This document shows positions 31,864 to 39,982 of a stretch of DNA of 64,000 nucleotides, one piece after another; position 1 is the first letter of the stretch, and every line of letters begins with the position of its first letter. The notes beneath the pieces were generated by a model, which saw only the letters and a list, made by a program, of their open reading frames with translations, did no database searches and was not told the origin of the DNA. The stretch is from Streptococcus cristatus. Its GTDB lineage: Bacteria > Bacillota > Bacilli > Lactobacillales > Streptococcaceae. The position numbers were made by a program, and so were the translations under genes. Location: NCBI RefSeq assembly GCF_003943505.1, contig NZ_RJPS01000008.1, positions 37,482 through 101,481 on the forward strand, given 5' to 3'.

Positions 31864-31890
31864 TTCCGTCTCAACTGAGGCGGGCTTTTT
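31864..31890 (+). terminator. Terminator after ileS
   Basis: CCGTCTC (31866-31872) pairs with GAGGCGG (31877-31883) with a 4-base loop, followed by T residues. Confidence 0.8.
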
Positions 31891-31950
31891 CTACTTGAGA
31901 ACGAAGGGACCAAGTTTCCTTGTGAAAGCTGAAAAAATAAGTTTAAACTC

Positions 31951-31979
31951 TTGACAGGCTAGTATAAGTTATTTATGAT
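31951..31979 (+). promoter_or_regulatory. Promoter of the Nudix gene
   Basis: TTGACA (31951-31956), 17-base spacer and TATGAT (31974-31979), about 35 bases before the ATG. Confidence 0.8.
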
Positions 31980-32012
31980 AGTAGTAAAGATTAGAAGGAA
32001 TGAGGAAAGATA

Positions 32013-32465
32013 ATGGCCCATCCAGTTTTTGGAGTTCATGAGGAAAATGTCGAATATGTGACGCGTTATGGAGTTTACGCGGTAATTCCGGATGAAAAGA
32101 AAGAAAGTATTATTTTAGTGCAAGCTCCTAATGGCGCTTGGTTTCTTCCTGGAGGTCAAATGGAAGAAGGAGAAGACCAGCTGGCTACTCTCGAGCGGGA
32201 ATTGCTGGAAGAGCTTGGTTTTAGCATCCAAGTAGGAGATTACTTTGGTCAAGCGGACGAATATTTTTACTCTCGCCATCGGGATACGCATTTTTATAAT
32301 CCAGCCTATATTTACGAAGCACTTTCGTATCAAGAAGTAGAAAGGCCACTGGAAGACTTTAATAATCTGGCATGGTTTCCTGTAGATCTTGCCATTGAAA
32401 AATTGAAACGTGGCAGCCATAAATGGGGAATTGAGCAGTGGAAGCGCAAATATCAGAATAACTAA
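32013..32465 (+). CDS. Nudix hydrolase
   Basis: 150 residues with a complete Nudix box at about 48-70 (GGQMEEGEDQLATLERELLEELGF; pattern Gx5Ex7REUxEExGU). It hydrolyses a nucleoside diphosphate linked to another group; the substrate cannot be read from the sequence. SD GAGGAAAG precedes the ATG. It is monocistronic, behind its own promoter. Confidence 0.9.
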   Translation: MAHPVFGVHEENVEYVTRYGVYAVIPDEKKESIILVQAPNGAWFLPGGQMEEGEDQLATLERELLEELGFSIQVGDYFGQADEYFYSRHRDTHFYNPAYIYEALSYQEVERPLEDFNNLAWFPVDLAIEKLKRGSHKWGIEQWKRKYQNN

Positions 32466-32503
32466 CCTGCTATATGTAAAATAATATAAATTACAGGTAA
32501 TCG

Positions 32504-32532
32504 TTCACAATTCCTGAAAAACGTGTTATAAT
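32504..32532 (+). promoter_or_regulatory. Promoter of the DUF1827 gene
   Basis: TTCACA (32504-32509), 17-base spacer, extended -10 TGTTATAAT ending at 32532. Confidence 0.75.
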
Positions 32533-32564
32533 AATAGCGACGATTTAAGGTAGGAGGCAAATGA

Positions 32565-32867
32565 ATGAAGCTTATAAATACGACGAATACCCACGCAGAA
32601 TTAGTAAAAAATCAATTGGAAAGCACAGACGCAACGCTGGTAGAGGTTTACTCTGCTGGCAATAGTGATGTTATTTTCACAGAAGCACCCACCCATTATG
32701 AAATTCTCATTTCAAATAAGCATCGTGCGATACGAGAGCAAGAAATTGAAAAAATTAGAGAATTCTTTTTGAAACGAAAAATTGACCAAAAGAATATTGA
32801 CTCTTCTGCCATTCGGACGATCTATGCTAATAGTTTGATTGAGATTTCAATCCCGATTAAGGGCTAA
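32565..32867 (+). CDS. DUF1827 family protein
   Basis: 100 residues, no membrane segment. The sequence (MKLINTTNTHAELVKNQLES, then ATLVEVYSAGNSDVIFTEAP) resembles the small lactic-acid-bacterial DUF1827 family, which has no known function. The C-terminal half is rich in Lys/Glu/Ile. SD AGGAGG is about 8 bases before the ATG; a terminator follows at 32939. Confidence 0.8.
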   Translation: MKLINTTNTHAELVKNQLESTDATLVEVYSAGNSDVIFTEAPTHYEILISNKHRAIREQEIEKIREFFLKRKIDQKNIDSSAIRTIYANSLIEISIPIKG

Positions 32868-32938
32868 TCATCTGCTTAAGATTTTAAATTTTTGTAACAT
32901 TATCATTGCACTATTTGCTTCCTGATGGAGGTAATAGC

Positions 32939-32990
32939 AAAATCGCTTGAAAGACTCCGCTTTTCAGCTCTTGCTTTCAGGTGATTTTTT
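32939..32990 (+). terminator. Terminator after the DUF1827 gene
   Basis: AAAATCGCTTGAAAG (32939-32953) pairs with CTTTCAGGTGATTTT (32974-32988) with two G-U pairs and a T tract. Confidence 0.75.
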
Positions 32991-33140
32991 ATTTGTCTGA
33001 TTTAGATTTTGAATTGTGTGATCTTTTCTGACTAGCCAAATTCTTCGAACTTAATAATGTTTCCATTTTTATTCTTTCTTTTATGAAATCACCTTTATTT
33101 TATGATAAATTATGGTAAAATAACTTGGAGGAGAGTAAAG

Positions 33141-34265
33141 ATGTTTCATAAAAGTAAGTTAATGTTTTGGACCAGTGAAGTCTTGCTGCTGACGATTATC
33201 TTTTTCATCTGGCGCCAGATGGGAGATATGATTACGCCGGTGGTGAGCGTTATCAATACGATTTTAATTCCTTTTGTTATGGGAGGATTTCTCTACTATA
33301 TTACAAATCCTCTGGTGACACTGCTCGAAAAAAAGTTGAAAATCAATCGAATTTTCGGGATTTTAATCACTCTTTTCCTACTCTTTGGCCTAGTGACAGT
33401 CGGAGTAATCTACCTCTTGCCAATTTTGATTAACCAGCTGTCCAGCTTGATCAACTCGACACAAAATCTCTATTGGGAAATTCAGAGTTTTGTCAATCAA
33501 TTATCCAAAAATCCTTTATTTAAGAGTTTAAATATTCAGTCTACTATCCAGCAACTCAATCTGTCCTATGTAGATATTCTGCAAAATATTTTAAATAGTG
33601 TTACCAATAGTCTGGGTAGCGTAGTGTCTGCTGTCATCAATACCCTCATGATTCTCATCATGACGCCGATTTTTTTGGTCTACTTCCTGATGGATGGGCA
33701 CAAGCTTTTGCCTATGCTGGAGCGGACCGTTCTCAAGCGCGATAAGCTCAATATATCAAGTCTCTTGACCAATCTCAATGCGACAGTTGCCCGTTATATC
33801 AGCGGTATTTCGATAGATGCCTTGCTGATTGGGACCTTAGCTTATATTGGTTACAGTGTCATTGGACTCAAGTATGCCTTAGTATTTGCTATTTTCTCGG
33901 CTTTAGCTAACTTGATCCCTTATGTGGGCCCTAGTATCGGCTTGATTCCCATGCTGATTACCTACTTTTTTACTGACCCTCATAAAATGCTGGCAGCCTT
34001 GATCTATATGTTGATTATCCAGCAAATTGATGGGAATATCCTCTATCCTCGTATTGTTGGGAGCGTTATGAAGGTGCACCCTATTACGATTATGGTTCTC
34101 TTGCTTCTTTCAAGTAATATCTATGGTATTATGGGCATGATTGTAGCGATTCCGACCTACTCCATCCTCAAGGAAATTGTGAAATTCCTCGCCAACCTCT
34201 ATGACAATCACAAAGAAGCTCAGCAGCAAAAGAAGAATGAAGAATTTGGTATTATAAAAAAATAG
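33141..34265 (+). CDS. AI-2E family transporter (PerM/TqsA-like permease)
   Basis: 374 residues with about eight membrane segments, two near the N-terminus (6-60), one around 70-90, and a cluster from 145 to 350. The region LIGTLAYIGYSVIGLKYALVFAIFSALANLIPYVGP is characteristic of this family. Substrates vary; autoinducer-2 export was proposed for one member and sodium/proton antiport for others. The ATG at 33141 follows the SD GGAGGAGAG and starts MFHKSKLM; an upstream in-frame ATG at 33102 lacks an SD. Confidence 0.88.
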   Translation: MFHKSKLMFWTSEVLLLTIIFFIWRQMGDMITPVVSVINTILIPFVMGGFLYYITNPLVTLLEKKLKINRIFGILITLFLLFGLVTVGVIYLLPILINQLSSLINSTQNLYWEIQSFVNQLSKNPLFKSLNIQSTIQQLNLSYVDILQNILNSVTNSLGSVVSAVINTLMILIMTPIFLVYFLMDGHKLLPMLERTVLKRDKLNISSLLTNLNATVARYISGISIDALLIGTLAYIGYSVIGLKYALVFAIFSALANLIPYVGPSIGLIPMLITYFFTDPHKMLAALIYMLIIQQIDGNILYPRIVGSVMKVHPITIMVLLLLSSNIYGIMGMIVAIPTYSILKEIVKFLANLYDNHKEAQQQKKNEEFGIIKK

Positions 34266-34430
34266 GAGAGTGGGACAGAAATCGGTAATTCGTTAGAATT
34301 CGATTTCGTCGTCTCACCTCCGCACAGTTGAGTAGGGATGTAAAAGCTGATGAAATCAGCGTAGTAGAGCCCACTCAACCACTGCGTCTTGCTAGACAAT
34401 CCAAAAACAATTGAGGAGTCTGGGACAAAA
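34266..34430 (+). repeat. Structured intergenic repeat, copy B
   Basis: 165 bases, inverted relative to copies at 14516 and 39500. Reading plus: GTGGGACAGAAATCG with a complementary CGATTTCGTCGTCTCAC forms a long hairpin, then GTTGAGTAGGG pairs with CCCACTCAAC around an inner GCTGATGAAATCAGC hairpin. It directly follows the AI-2E gene stop and may act as its terminator. Confidence 0.87.
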
Positions 34431-34487
34431 AGATTTTAATTTTTAAAAATCTTAATTATTAAGCCCTTCAAATCTATTATTAAATGC

Positions 34488-34543
34488 AAAAAGCGAACAA
34501 AGCAGAATTCTGATTACCAGAAAACTAGTTTTGTTCGCTTTTT
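34488..34543 (+). terminator. Strong inverted repeat/terminator
   Basis: AAAAAGCGAACAAA (34488-34501) is complementary to TTTGTTCGCTTTTT (34530-34543), with a loop of about 28 bases. A/T tracts on both sides could terminate in either direction. The rest of the 34431-34652 gap holds an extended -10 (TGCTAAAAT, 34615-34623) for the next gene. Confidence 0.78.
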
Positions 34544-34652
34544 ATATTTGATGTCGGACTTTTCTCCCAAACTCTTTTTTACTGCATTTTTTATGGTTCA
34601 TCATCGGATATTTATGCTAAAATAATAGTAATAGCATAAAGGAGGTATCGTT

Positions 34653-36299
34653 ATGGTAACACGTCGTAAATTTTCTCCGCAAGAAATAAGAAAAGATTCT
34701 TCTTATTTTTCGCCCTTGAAGACCATTGTAGAGACAGCCTTTTATGAGAATCAGGTGCAGGCAATCAAGACCGTAGAAGAGGCCTATCAACTGGCCTCGG
34801 TAGCTGCTGGAACGGTTGTGCTGGACATGCCGGTGATTCATACGAAGGAGCTGGGACTTCCTTCTTATGCCCGCGTTTTATTAACTAACTCGGGGGCGGT
34901 TGTCGGCCGAACTGCCAAGGCTAGACGAATTTATGGCAGAGATCGTCAGGAGGATGAGCATTTGCTGTTTCTGGTTCGTAGTGCTGTTTATCAGGCACAT
35001 CAGAGGACCTTTTATAAGGCAGATGCAGTCGTGGGGCTGGATGAGGACTTCATGGTTTGCGCCCATCTGATGGTTCCTCAGGAAGAAATCAACAATCTCT
35101 ATTCTTGGCTCTTGAATTTCCAGATTTTGGATGAGGAATTTAAGAACCGCTTACGAGCTTCTAAAAAGTACGAGGAAAATGATATCTTTGTCTTTTTTGA
35201 CCCTAAATGGAAGCATCCAGACTACCCAGAAGGTTTGGTTTACTTTGACACCAATCATAATTGCGCCGTTATTCTGGGCTTAAATTATTTCGGGGAGCTG
35301 AAAAAGGCAACCTTGACTTTGGCGTGGGGAACGGCTGCTAGAAATGGCTATGTTGCCTGCCACGGAGGTCTGAAAATCTTCAAGCAGAAGACGGACAAAG
35401 AAGACTATGTTGCATCTTTCTTTGGGCTGTCAGGTTCAGGAAAATCCACATTGACGCATGCCAAACATGATCATAAATATGATATCAAGGTTCTCCATGA
35501 TGATGCCTTCATTATCTCAGTCAAGGATGGCTCCTCTATTGCCCTCGAGCCGTCTTATTTTGACAAGACCAATGACTATCCTACGGGGCACAGTGAGCAG
35601 GATTTCTTTGTCACTGTGCAGAATTGTGGAGTGACGCTGGATGAAAATGGGCGGAAAAAGCTAGTGACTGAGGACATCCGTAACGGGAATGGACGGACCG
35701 TCAAATCGCGTTTTGCGACTCCAAATCGAGTAGACAGAATTGATGAGCCCATCAACGCTATCTTCTGGATTATGAAAGATGACTCTCTGCCGCCTCTGGT
35801 TAAGATCAATGATCCGCTGATGGCTTCCACAATGGGCTGCACCCTGATGACCAAGCGCTCAAATGCTGAGAATGTCACTGGCTTGCACGAAGACTTGGTT
35901 ATTGAACCTTATGCCAATCCTTTCCGAGTTTATCCACTGGTGGAAGATTATCGGAAATTCCGTCGTTTATTTGAGTCAGGAGTTGCTTGCTACATTATCA
36001 ATACTGGATTTTATATGGGAAAAGGCATCTCAAAGGAAGTATCTTTAGACATTATCGAGCAGATTGTAGAGGGAAGGGCTCAATTTAAGCCTTTTGGTCC
36101 TCTGGAAGGTTTTGAATACTTGGATTATAAGGGCTATGCTGTTCCAAACTTTGACGAAAAGTATAGACAGCTCATTCGTGAAAGAATGCAGGTCCGTTTA
36201 AACTTCCTATTGGCCTTTAATCAGAAATATCCCAAGACAGCTCTGCCTGTTGGAGCTATTTCTCGGCTAGAAAAAGTCTTGCAGGACTTAGAGGATTAG
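34653..36299 (+). CDS. ATP-dependent phosphoenolpyruvate carboxykinase-like protein
   Basis: 548 residues. The kinase loop FFGLSGSGKSTLT (P-loop Gly258-Thr266) and preceding LNYFGELKKATLTLAWGTA match PEPCK (ATP), including the Lys-Lys pair. VLHDDAFII follows where PEPCK has its metal-binding DDEHGW. PEPCK interconverts oxaloacetate and phosphoenolpyruvate. Several positions depart from the classical enzymes (CHGG in place of MHCSAN; DDAF in place of DDEH), so activity is not assured. SD AAGGAGG; monocistronic. Family placement is good; function is open. Confidence 0.78.
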   Translation: MVTRRKFSPQEIRKDSSYFSPLKTIVETAFYENQVQAIKTVEEAYQLASVAAGTVVLDMPVIHTKELGLPSYARVLLTNSGAVVGRTAKARRIYGRDRQEDEHLLFLVRSAVYQAHQRTFYKADAVVGLDEDFMVCAHLMVPQEEINNLYSWLLNFQILDEEFKNRLRASKKYEENDIFVFFDPKWKHPDYPEGLVYFDTNHNCAVILGLNYFGELKKATLTLAWGTAARNGYVACHGGLKIFKQKTDKEDYVASFFGLSGSGKSTLTHAKHDHKYDIKVLHDDAFIISVKDGSSIALEPSYFDKTNDYPTGHSEQDFFVTVQNCGVTLDENGRKKLVTEDIRNGNGRTVKSRFATPNRVDRIDEPINAIFWIMKDDSLPPLVKINDPLMASTMGCTLMTKRSNAENVTGLHEDLVIEPYANPFRVYPLVEDYRKFRRLFESGVACYIINTGFYMGKGISKEVSLDIIEQIVEGRAQFKPFGPLEGFEYLDYKGYAVPNFDEKYRQLIRERMQVRLNFLLAFNQKYPKTALPVGAISRLEKVLQDLED

Positions 36300-36389
36300 T
36301 CTGCAAAACGCTTTCTAATAAATCCTTGTGCACGAATCCCAAAAATATGTTATAATCAAGGTTGATTATAATTTTTAGGAGAAGAATCC

Positions 36390-37730
36390 ATGGAAGACCC
36401 TGGCAGTCAGAGTATTTTATTGCAAGCAATACTGCTATTTGTTTTAACCTTACTAAATGCCTTTTTCTCAGCTTCTGAGATGGCGATGGTGTCGCTCAAT
36501 CGAGCTCGCGTTGAGCAGAAAGCCGAAGAAGGCGATGCCAAATACGTTCGTTTATTAAAAGTTCTTGAAAGCCCTAATAACTTTCTGTCAACGATTCAGG
36601 TCGGTATTACCGTCATTAATATCCTGTCGGGGGCAAGCTTTGCGGATAATTTAGGGAAAATCTTTGCTTCTTGGATGGGTGATTCCAAAACGGCACATGC
36701 AGTTGCTAGTTTCTTGGCTCTTGCCCTCCTTACCTATATTTCTATTGTTTTTGGGGAGCTTTATCCTAAGAGAATCGCTATGAATCTCAAGGATAGTTTG
36801 GCTATTCGCACTGCGCCAGTGATTATCTTCCTAGGGAAAATCGTTAGCCCCTTCGTTTGGTTGCTCTCAGCTTCGACTAATCTCCTTAGTCGGATTACGC
36901 CGATGCAGTTCGACGATGCAGACGAAAAGATGACGCGGGATGAGATTGAGTACATGCTGACCAAGAGCGAGGAGACGCTGGATGCAGACGAAATCGAAAT
37001 GCTGCAGGGGATTTTCTCGCTGGATGAAATGGTGGCGCGTGAACTAATGGTGCCGCGGACGGATGCCTTTATGGTTGATATTCAGGATGATACCAAGGAA
37101 ATCATCGAAAGTATCCTCAAGCAGAATTTCTCGCGGATTCCTGTCTATGATGGCGATAAGGACAATGTGATCGGCTTGATTCATACCAAACGCTTGCTAA
37201 ATGAAGCCTTCGCCAATGGATTCGACAATCTAAACCTCCGCAAGATTCTGCAAGAGCCACTCTTTGTACCTGAAACGATTTTTGTAGATGATTTGCTCAA
37301 ATCTCTCCGGAATACCCAAAATCAAATGGCGATTCTGTTGGATGAGTATGGTGGTATGGCAGGTCTCGTGACGCTTGAAGACTTGTTGGAAGAAATCGTC
37401 GGTGAAATCGAAGACGAAACAGACAAGGTTGCTATCGAGGTTCATGAAATAGGTGAGAATACTTATATTGTTTTAGGAACGATGACCCTCAATGACTTTA
37501 ATGAGTACTTTGAAGTTGAAATCGATAGTGATGATGTGGATACTATTGCTGGTTATTATCTGACTGGTGTTGGAACCATTCCAAATCCAACAGAACGGCT
37601 CAGCTATGAAGTGGAAAGCCAGAATAAAAAACTGATTTTGACCAACGACAAGGTTAAAAATGGCCGTGTCACCAAGGTGAAAGTGGAAATATTTGAAATG
37701 ATTGAAGAAGATGAAGAAGCTGAAAAATAA
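36390..37730 (+). CDS. CNNM/CorC-type membrane protein with CBS domains
   Basis: 446 residues: a DUF21 membrane domain (about 8-190, NAFFSASEMAMVSLNRARVEQ and FGELYPKRIA), a CBS pair (about 215-335, ELMVPRTDAF, RIPVYDGDKDNVIGLIHTK, ILLDEYGGMAGLVTLEDLLEEIVGEI) and the C-terminal CorC/HlyC transporter-associated domain. The family is implicated in magnesium (or cobalt) efflux; older annotations call it hemolysin. An extended -10 TGTTATAAT ends at 36356. A terminator overlaps the 3' end. Confidence 0.92.
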   Translation: MEDPGSQSILLQAILLFVLTLLNAFFSASEMAMVSLNRARVEQKAEEGDAKYVRLLKVLESPNNFLSTIQVGITVINILSGASFADNLGKIFASWMGDSKTAHAVASFLALALLTYISIVFGELYPKRIAMNLKDSLAIRTAPVIIFLGKIVSPFVWLLSASTNLLSRITPMQFDDADEKMTRDEIEYMLTKSEETLDADEIEMLQGIFSLDEMVARELMVPRTDAFMVDIQDDTKEIIESILKQNFSRIPVYDGDKDNVIGLIHTKRLLNEAFANGFDNLNLRKILQEPLFVPETIFVDDLLKSLRNTQNQMAILLDEYGGMAGLVTLEDLLEEIVGEIEDETDKVAIEVHEIGENTYIVLGTMTLNDFNEYFEVEIDSDDVDTIAGYYLTGVGTIPNPTERLSYEVESQNKKLILTNDKVKNGRVTKVKVEIFEMIEEDEEAEK

Positions 37731-37744
37731 TTCAGCTTCTTTTG
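37714..37744 (+). terminator. Terminator of the CNNM gene
   Basis: A perfect 11-bp stem (AAGAAGCTGAA at 37714-37724, TTCAGCTTCTT at 37731-37741), 6-base loop and T residues; the left arm encodes the last residues. Confidence 0.87.
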
Positions 37745-37767
37745 TTTTAAGTTTTCTGCAAGATTTT

Positions 37768-37800
37768 TATAAGGAATGCTTAAGCTGAAAGTCTTATACT
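37768..37800 (+). promoter_or_regulatory. CiaR-type promoter in front of a 22-codon ORF
   Basis: TATAAG (37768-37773), 5 bases, CTTAAG (37779-37784), exactly 10 bases, TATACT (37795-37800). The geometry is identical to the two csRNA promoters in this window; the first half-site has one mismatch to TTTAAG. Confidence 0.72.
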
Positions 37801-37832
37801 AGTCTCAACAAATAAGAAATGAGGGCAGTCCA

Positions 37833-37901
37833 ATGACATATAAAGTAAAAGTAACCTATCAGAAATCATTCATTCGCTCCAAGCTAAACGAAGTAGCCTA
37901 A
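37833..37901 (+). CDS. 22-residue basic peptide ORF behind a CiaR-type promoter
   Basis: A small ORF encodes 22 residues, beginning MTYKVKVTYQKSFIRSKLN. The predicted start point (about 37807) leaves a 25-base leader, and GAGGG (37821-37825) lies 7 bases before the ATG, a plausible SD. The peptide is basic and beta-prone, without signal sequence. It could be a functional small protein, the remnant of a longer gene, or incidental to a noncoding RNA ending at 38062. I do not recognise it. Confidence 0.45.
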   Translation: MTYKVKVTYQKSFIRSKLNEVA

Positions 37902-38016
37902 CCAGTACTAGCAATAGAAGCAAGAAATAGATTCTCGTATCAACATTTCATAAATTTTTCATATCATCTCCTAAATATAAACAACGTATAAAACTAAAAA
38001 CAAACCAAAGAACAGG

Positions 38017-38062
38017 AAAACTCCTCTGCTCGCTAGATTTTAGCTGACAGAGGAGATTTTTT
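38017..38062 (+). terminator. Terminator of the CiaR-driven transcript
   Basis: CTCCTCTG (38021-38028) pairs with CAGAGGAG (38048-38055), flanked by AAAA and TTTTTT. It would end a transcript of about 255 bases from the promoter at 37768. Confidence 0.75.
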
Positions 38063-38082
38063 ATATTTGCTGAATAGAATCC

Positions 38083-38306
38083 TCATTCTTTTTGTCGTGT
38101 GGCAAAATCCACAAAGCGAAATTTATCTAATTTGTGCCGGCTTTCTGTATACTGAAACTGGCGGCCGTCGGAGAGATAGAAGATAGAGCATTTTTAGATA
38201 TTATCAAATTAGGCAGGTACTGATTTCGAATTACGAGGAGATAACGGTAACAACGACCATGAATCTGCAGCCATACTAAACCTTGGCTATTCTGGTAAAA
38301 TAATGA
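38083..38306 (-). pseudogene. Decayed gene fragment
   Basis: On the minus strand a protein-like stretch (YQNSQGLVWLQIHGRCY...) with no start runs from about 38306 and continues after a frameshift near 38185 as SIFYLSDGRQFQYTESRHKL to a TGA at 38083-38085. The amino acid composition looks coding, but there is an in-frame stop upstream, no start and a frame break. The parent family is not recognised. Confidence 0.5.
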
Positions 38307-38316
38307 TTAAAACCAG

Positions 38317-38349
38317 CTTAAGCTTCTTTTAAGTATGGTGCAGTATACT
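38317..38349 (+). promoter_or_regulatory. CiaR-type promoter of the second csRNA
   Basis: CTTAAG (38317-38322), 5 bases, TTTAAG (38328-38333), 10 bases, TATACT (38344-38349). Confidence 0.85.
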
Positions 38350-38355
38350 AGAAAC

Positions 38356-38492
38356 ATCAAATGAAGACCTCTTAACTTTATTTGATAGAAGGAGTCCTTT
38401 AGTTTAACAGATGAGCAGCTGTTATAGCTATAGTTCCGTACCTTTTTTTCATAACAATCTCCGAAAAGGTCGCCTCTAGGGCGGCTTTTTTT
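38356..38492 (+). ncRNA. cia-dependent small RNA (csRNA), second copy
   Basis: About 137 bases. The 5' hairpin ATCAAAT (38356-38362) / ATTTGAT (38380-38386) has a loop nearly identical to the first csRNA (TGAAGACCTC...). The 3' part CTTTTTTTCATAACAATCTCCGAAAAGG matches the first RNA's anti-Shine-Dalgarno and terminator region, ending in a GGTCGCC/GGGCGGC hairpin and T7. A middle insertion (about 38390-38440) makes it longer than the copy at 14740. Target mRNAs cannot be named from this window. Confidence 0.83.
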
Positions 38493-38632
38493 ATGGAGAA
38501 AGATGGAAACGGAGAGTAGTAGTTTTTAGAAAAACTGAAAAACTCTATCTGTTGTAACACAATGAAAATGAAACTGAAAAACAGTTTATTTTCTAAAAAA
38601 TAGGCAGAATCTATCTATTTTCACTCGAATCG

Positions 38633-38664
38633 TGATATAATGTAATTATGGTAAAACGTTTTCA
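38633..38664 (+). promoter_or_regulatory. pflA promoter with possible cre site
   Basis: Extended -10 TGATATAAT (38633-38641). Just downstream, GTAAAACGTTTTCA (38651-38664) matches 12 of 14 positions of the CcpA operator TGWAARCGYTTWCW and would act as a roadblock or operator at the start point. Fermentation genes are often CcpA-controlled; binding is inferred. Confidence 0.55.
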
Positions 38665-38681
38665 GGTACAAGAGGATTATT

Positions 38682-39479
38682 ATGGTTGAAGAAGCGATTG
38701 ATTATGGGAAAGTAACGGGAATGGTGCATTCTACGGAGAGTTTTGGAGCTGTGGACGGACCAGGTATCCGCTTCATCGTCTTTTTACAGGGCTGTCATAT
38801 GCGTTGTCAATATTGCCACAATCCAGATACTTGGGAGATGGAGACCAACAAATCTCAGCTGCGGACTGTGGATGATATCCTACAAGAAGCTCTTCGTTAC
38901 AAAGGTTTCTGGGGAAATAAAGGTGGCATCACCGTCAGCGGTGGAGAAGCACTTCTGCAGATTGACTTTCTGATTGCCTTCTTTACTAAGGCCAAAGAAC
39001 TGGGGATTCATTGTACGCTGGATACTTGTGCTCTGCCTTTTAGAAATACGCCTCGTTATCTAGAAAAGTTTAATAAACTGATGGCGGTGACGGATTTGGT
39101 CTTGCTGGATATCAAGGAAATTAATGAAGCGCAGCATAGGATCGTGACTACCCAGACCAATAAAAACATCTTGGCCTGTGCAAAATATCTCTCAGATATT
39201 GGAAAGCCAGTATGGATTCGTCACGTTCTGGTGCCAGGCTTAACGGACCGTGATGAGGACTTGATTGAGCTAGGTAAGTTTGTCAAAACACTCAAGAACG
39301 TTGATAAGTTTGAAATCCTTCCTTACCATACTATGGGAGAATTCAAGTGGCGGGAGCTGGGCATTCCTTATTCACTGGAAGGCGTGAAGCCACCGACTGC
39401 TGATCGGGTCAAGAATGCCAAGGAACTGATGCAAACAGAATCCTATACCGAATACATGAATCGGGTGCATAATAACTAA
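38682..39479 (+). CDS. pflA: Pyruvate formate-lyase activating enzyme
   Basis: 265 residues, radical SAM, with cluster cysteines Cys38, Cys42 and Cys45 in GCHMRCQYCHNP, the VSGGEALLQ motif and LDTCA. It installs the glycyl radical on pyruvate formate-lyase for anaerobic mixed-acid fermentation. SD AAGAGGA precedes the ATG. pflB is not in the window. A structured repeat follows the stop. Confidence 0.95.
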   Translation: MVEEAIDYGKVTGMVHSTESFGAVDGPGIRFIVFLQGCHMRCQYCHNPDTWEMETNKSQLRTVDDILQEALRYKGFWGNKGGITVSGGEALLQIDFLIAFFTKAKELGIHCTLDTCALPFRNTPRYLEKFNKLMAVTDLVLLDIKEINEAQHRIVTTQTNKNILACAKYLSDIGKPVWIRHVLVPGLTDRDEDLIELGKFVKTLKNVDKFEILPYHTMGEFKWRELGIPYSLEGVKPPTADRVKNAKELMQTESYTEYMNRVHNN

Positions 39480-39499
39480 GTGATGTAAGTAGGGTAAGA

Positions 39500-39675
39500 T
39501 GAGGCTGGGACAAAAGTCCTAGCCTCTCAATTGTCTTTGGATTGTCGAGCAAGACGCAGTGGTTGAGTGGGCTCTACTATGCTGATTCCATCAGCTTTTA
39601 CAGCCCTACTCAACTGTGCGGAGGTGGGACGACGAAATCAAATTCTAACGAATTACAGATTTCTATCCCACTCTC
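39500..39675 (-). repeat. Structured intergenic repeat, copy C
   Basis: 176 bases, nearly identical to copy A (14516-14693) and the reverse complement of copy B (34266-34430). It follows pflA and its distal hairpin (GAGGCT...AGCCTC) may terminate that gene. Confidence 0.87.
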
Positions 39676-39918
39676 ATTTTTCTCAAGAAAATATCTGCTA
39701 ATTCTTTGGGATAGCCTGATTTTATAAAATTTGATAGCATGATCAGCACCTATTTAAATACGTTACAGGTAGTGGTTGTCTGATTTTAAAAGGATGGATA
39801 TATTAGAAGTTTTATATCAAGTTTGTTTCTTTTTGTGTGAGTAGCTTTTATCTCCATTGTAAGACTAGAAAAGTTAGGGCTAGCTCCCAAGAAGGTGTTT
39901 GAATAAAGGCGGAATTTA
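39676..39918. other. Intergenic stretch before the accessory Sec locus
   Basis: About 240 A/T-rich bases with no ORF, RNA or repeat that I recognise. It separates the core genes from the accessory Sec locus. Confidence 0.6.
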
Positions 39919-39927
39919 TGGTATAAT
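39919..39927 (+). promoter_or_regulatory. Extended -10 promoter of the GT8 glycosyltransferase gene
   Basis: TGGTATAAT (39919-39927) with a weak TTTGAA-type -35 18 bases upstream. Confidence 0.65.
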
Positions 39928-39982
39928 AAGGCCTAATAGCGATTTTTTTAGAGAATAGAATAAGCGTAGTGGGAGTAGTGTT

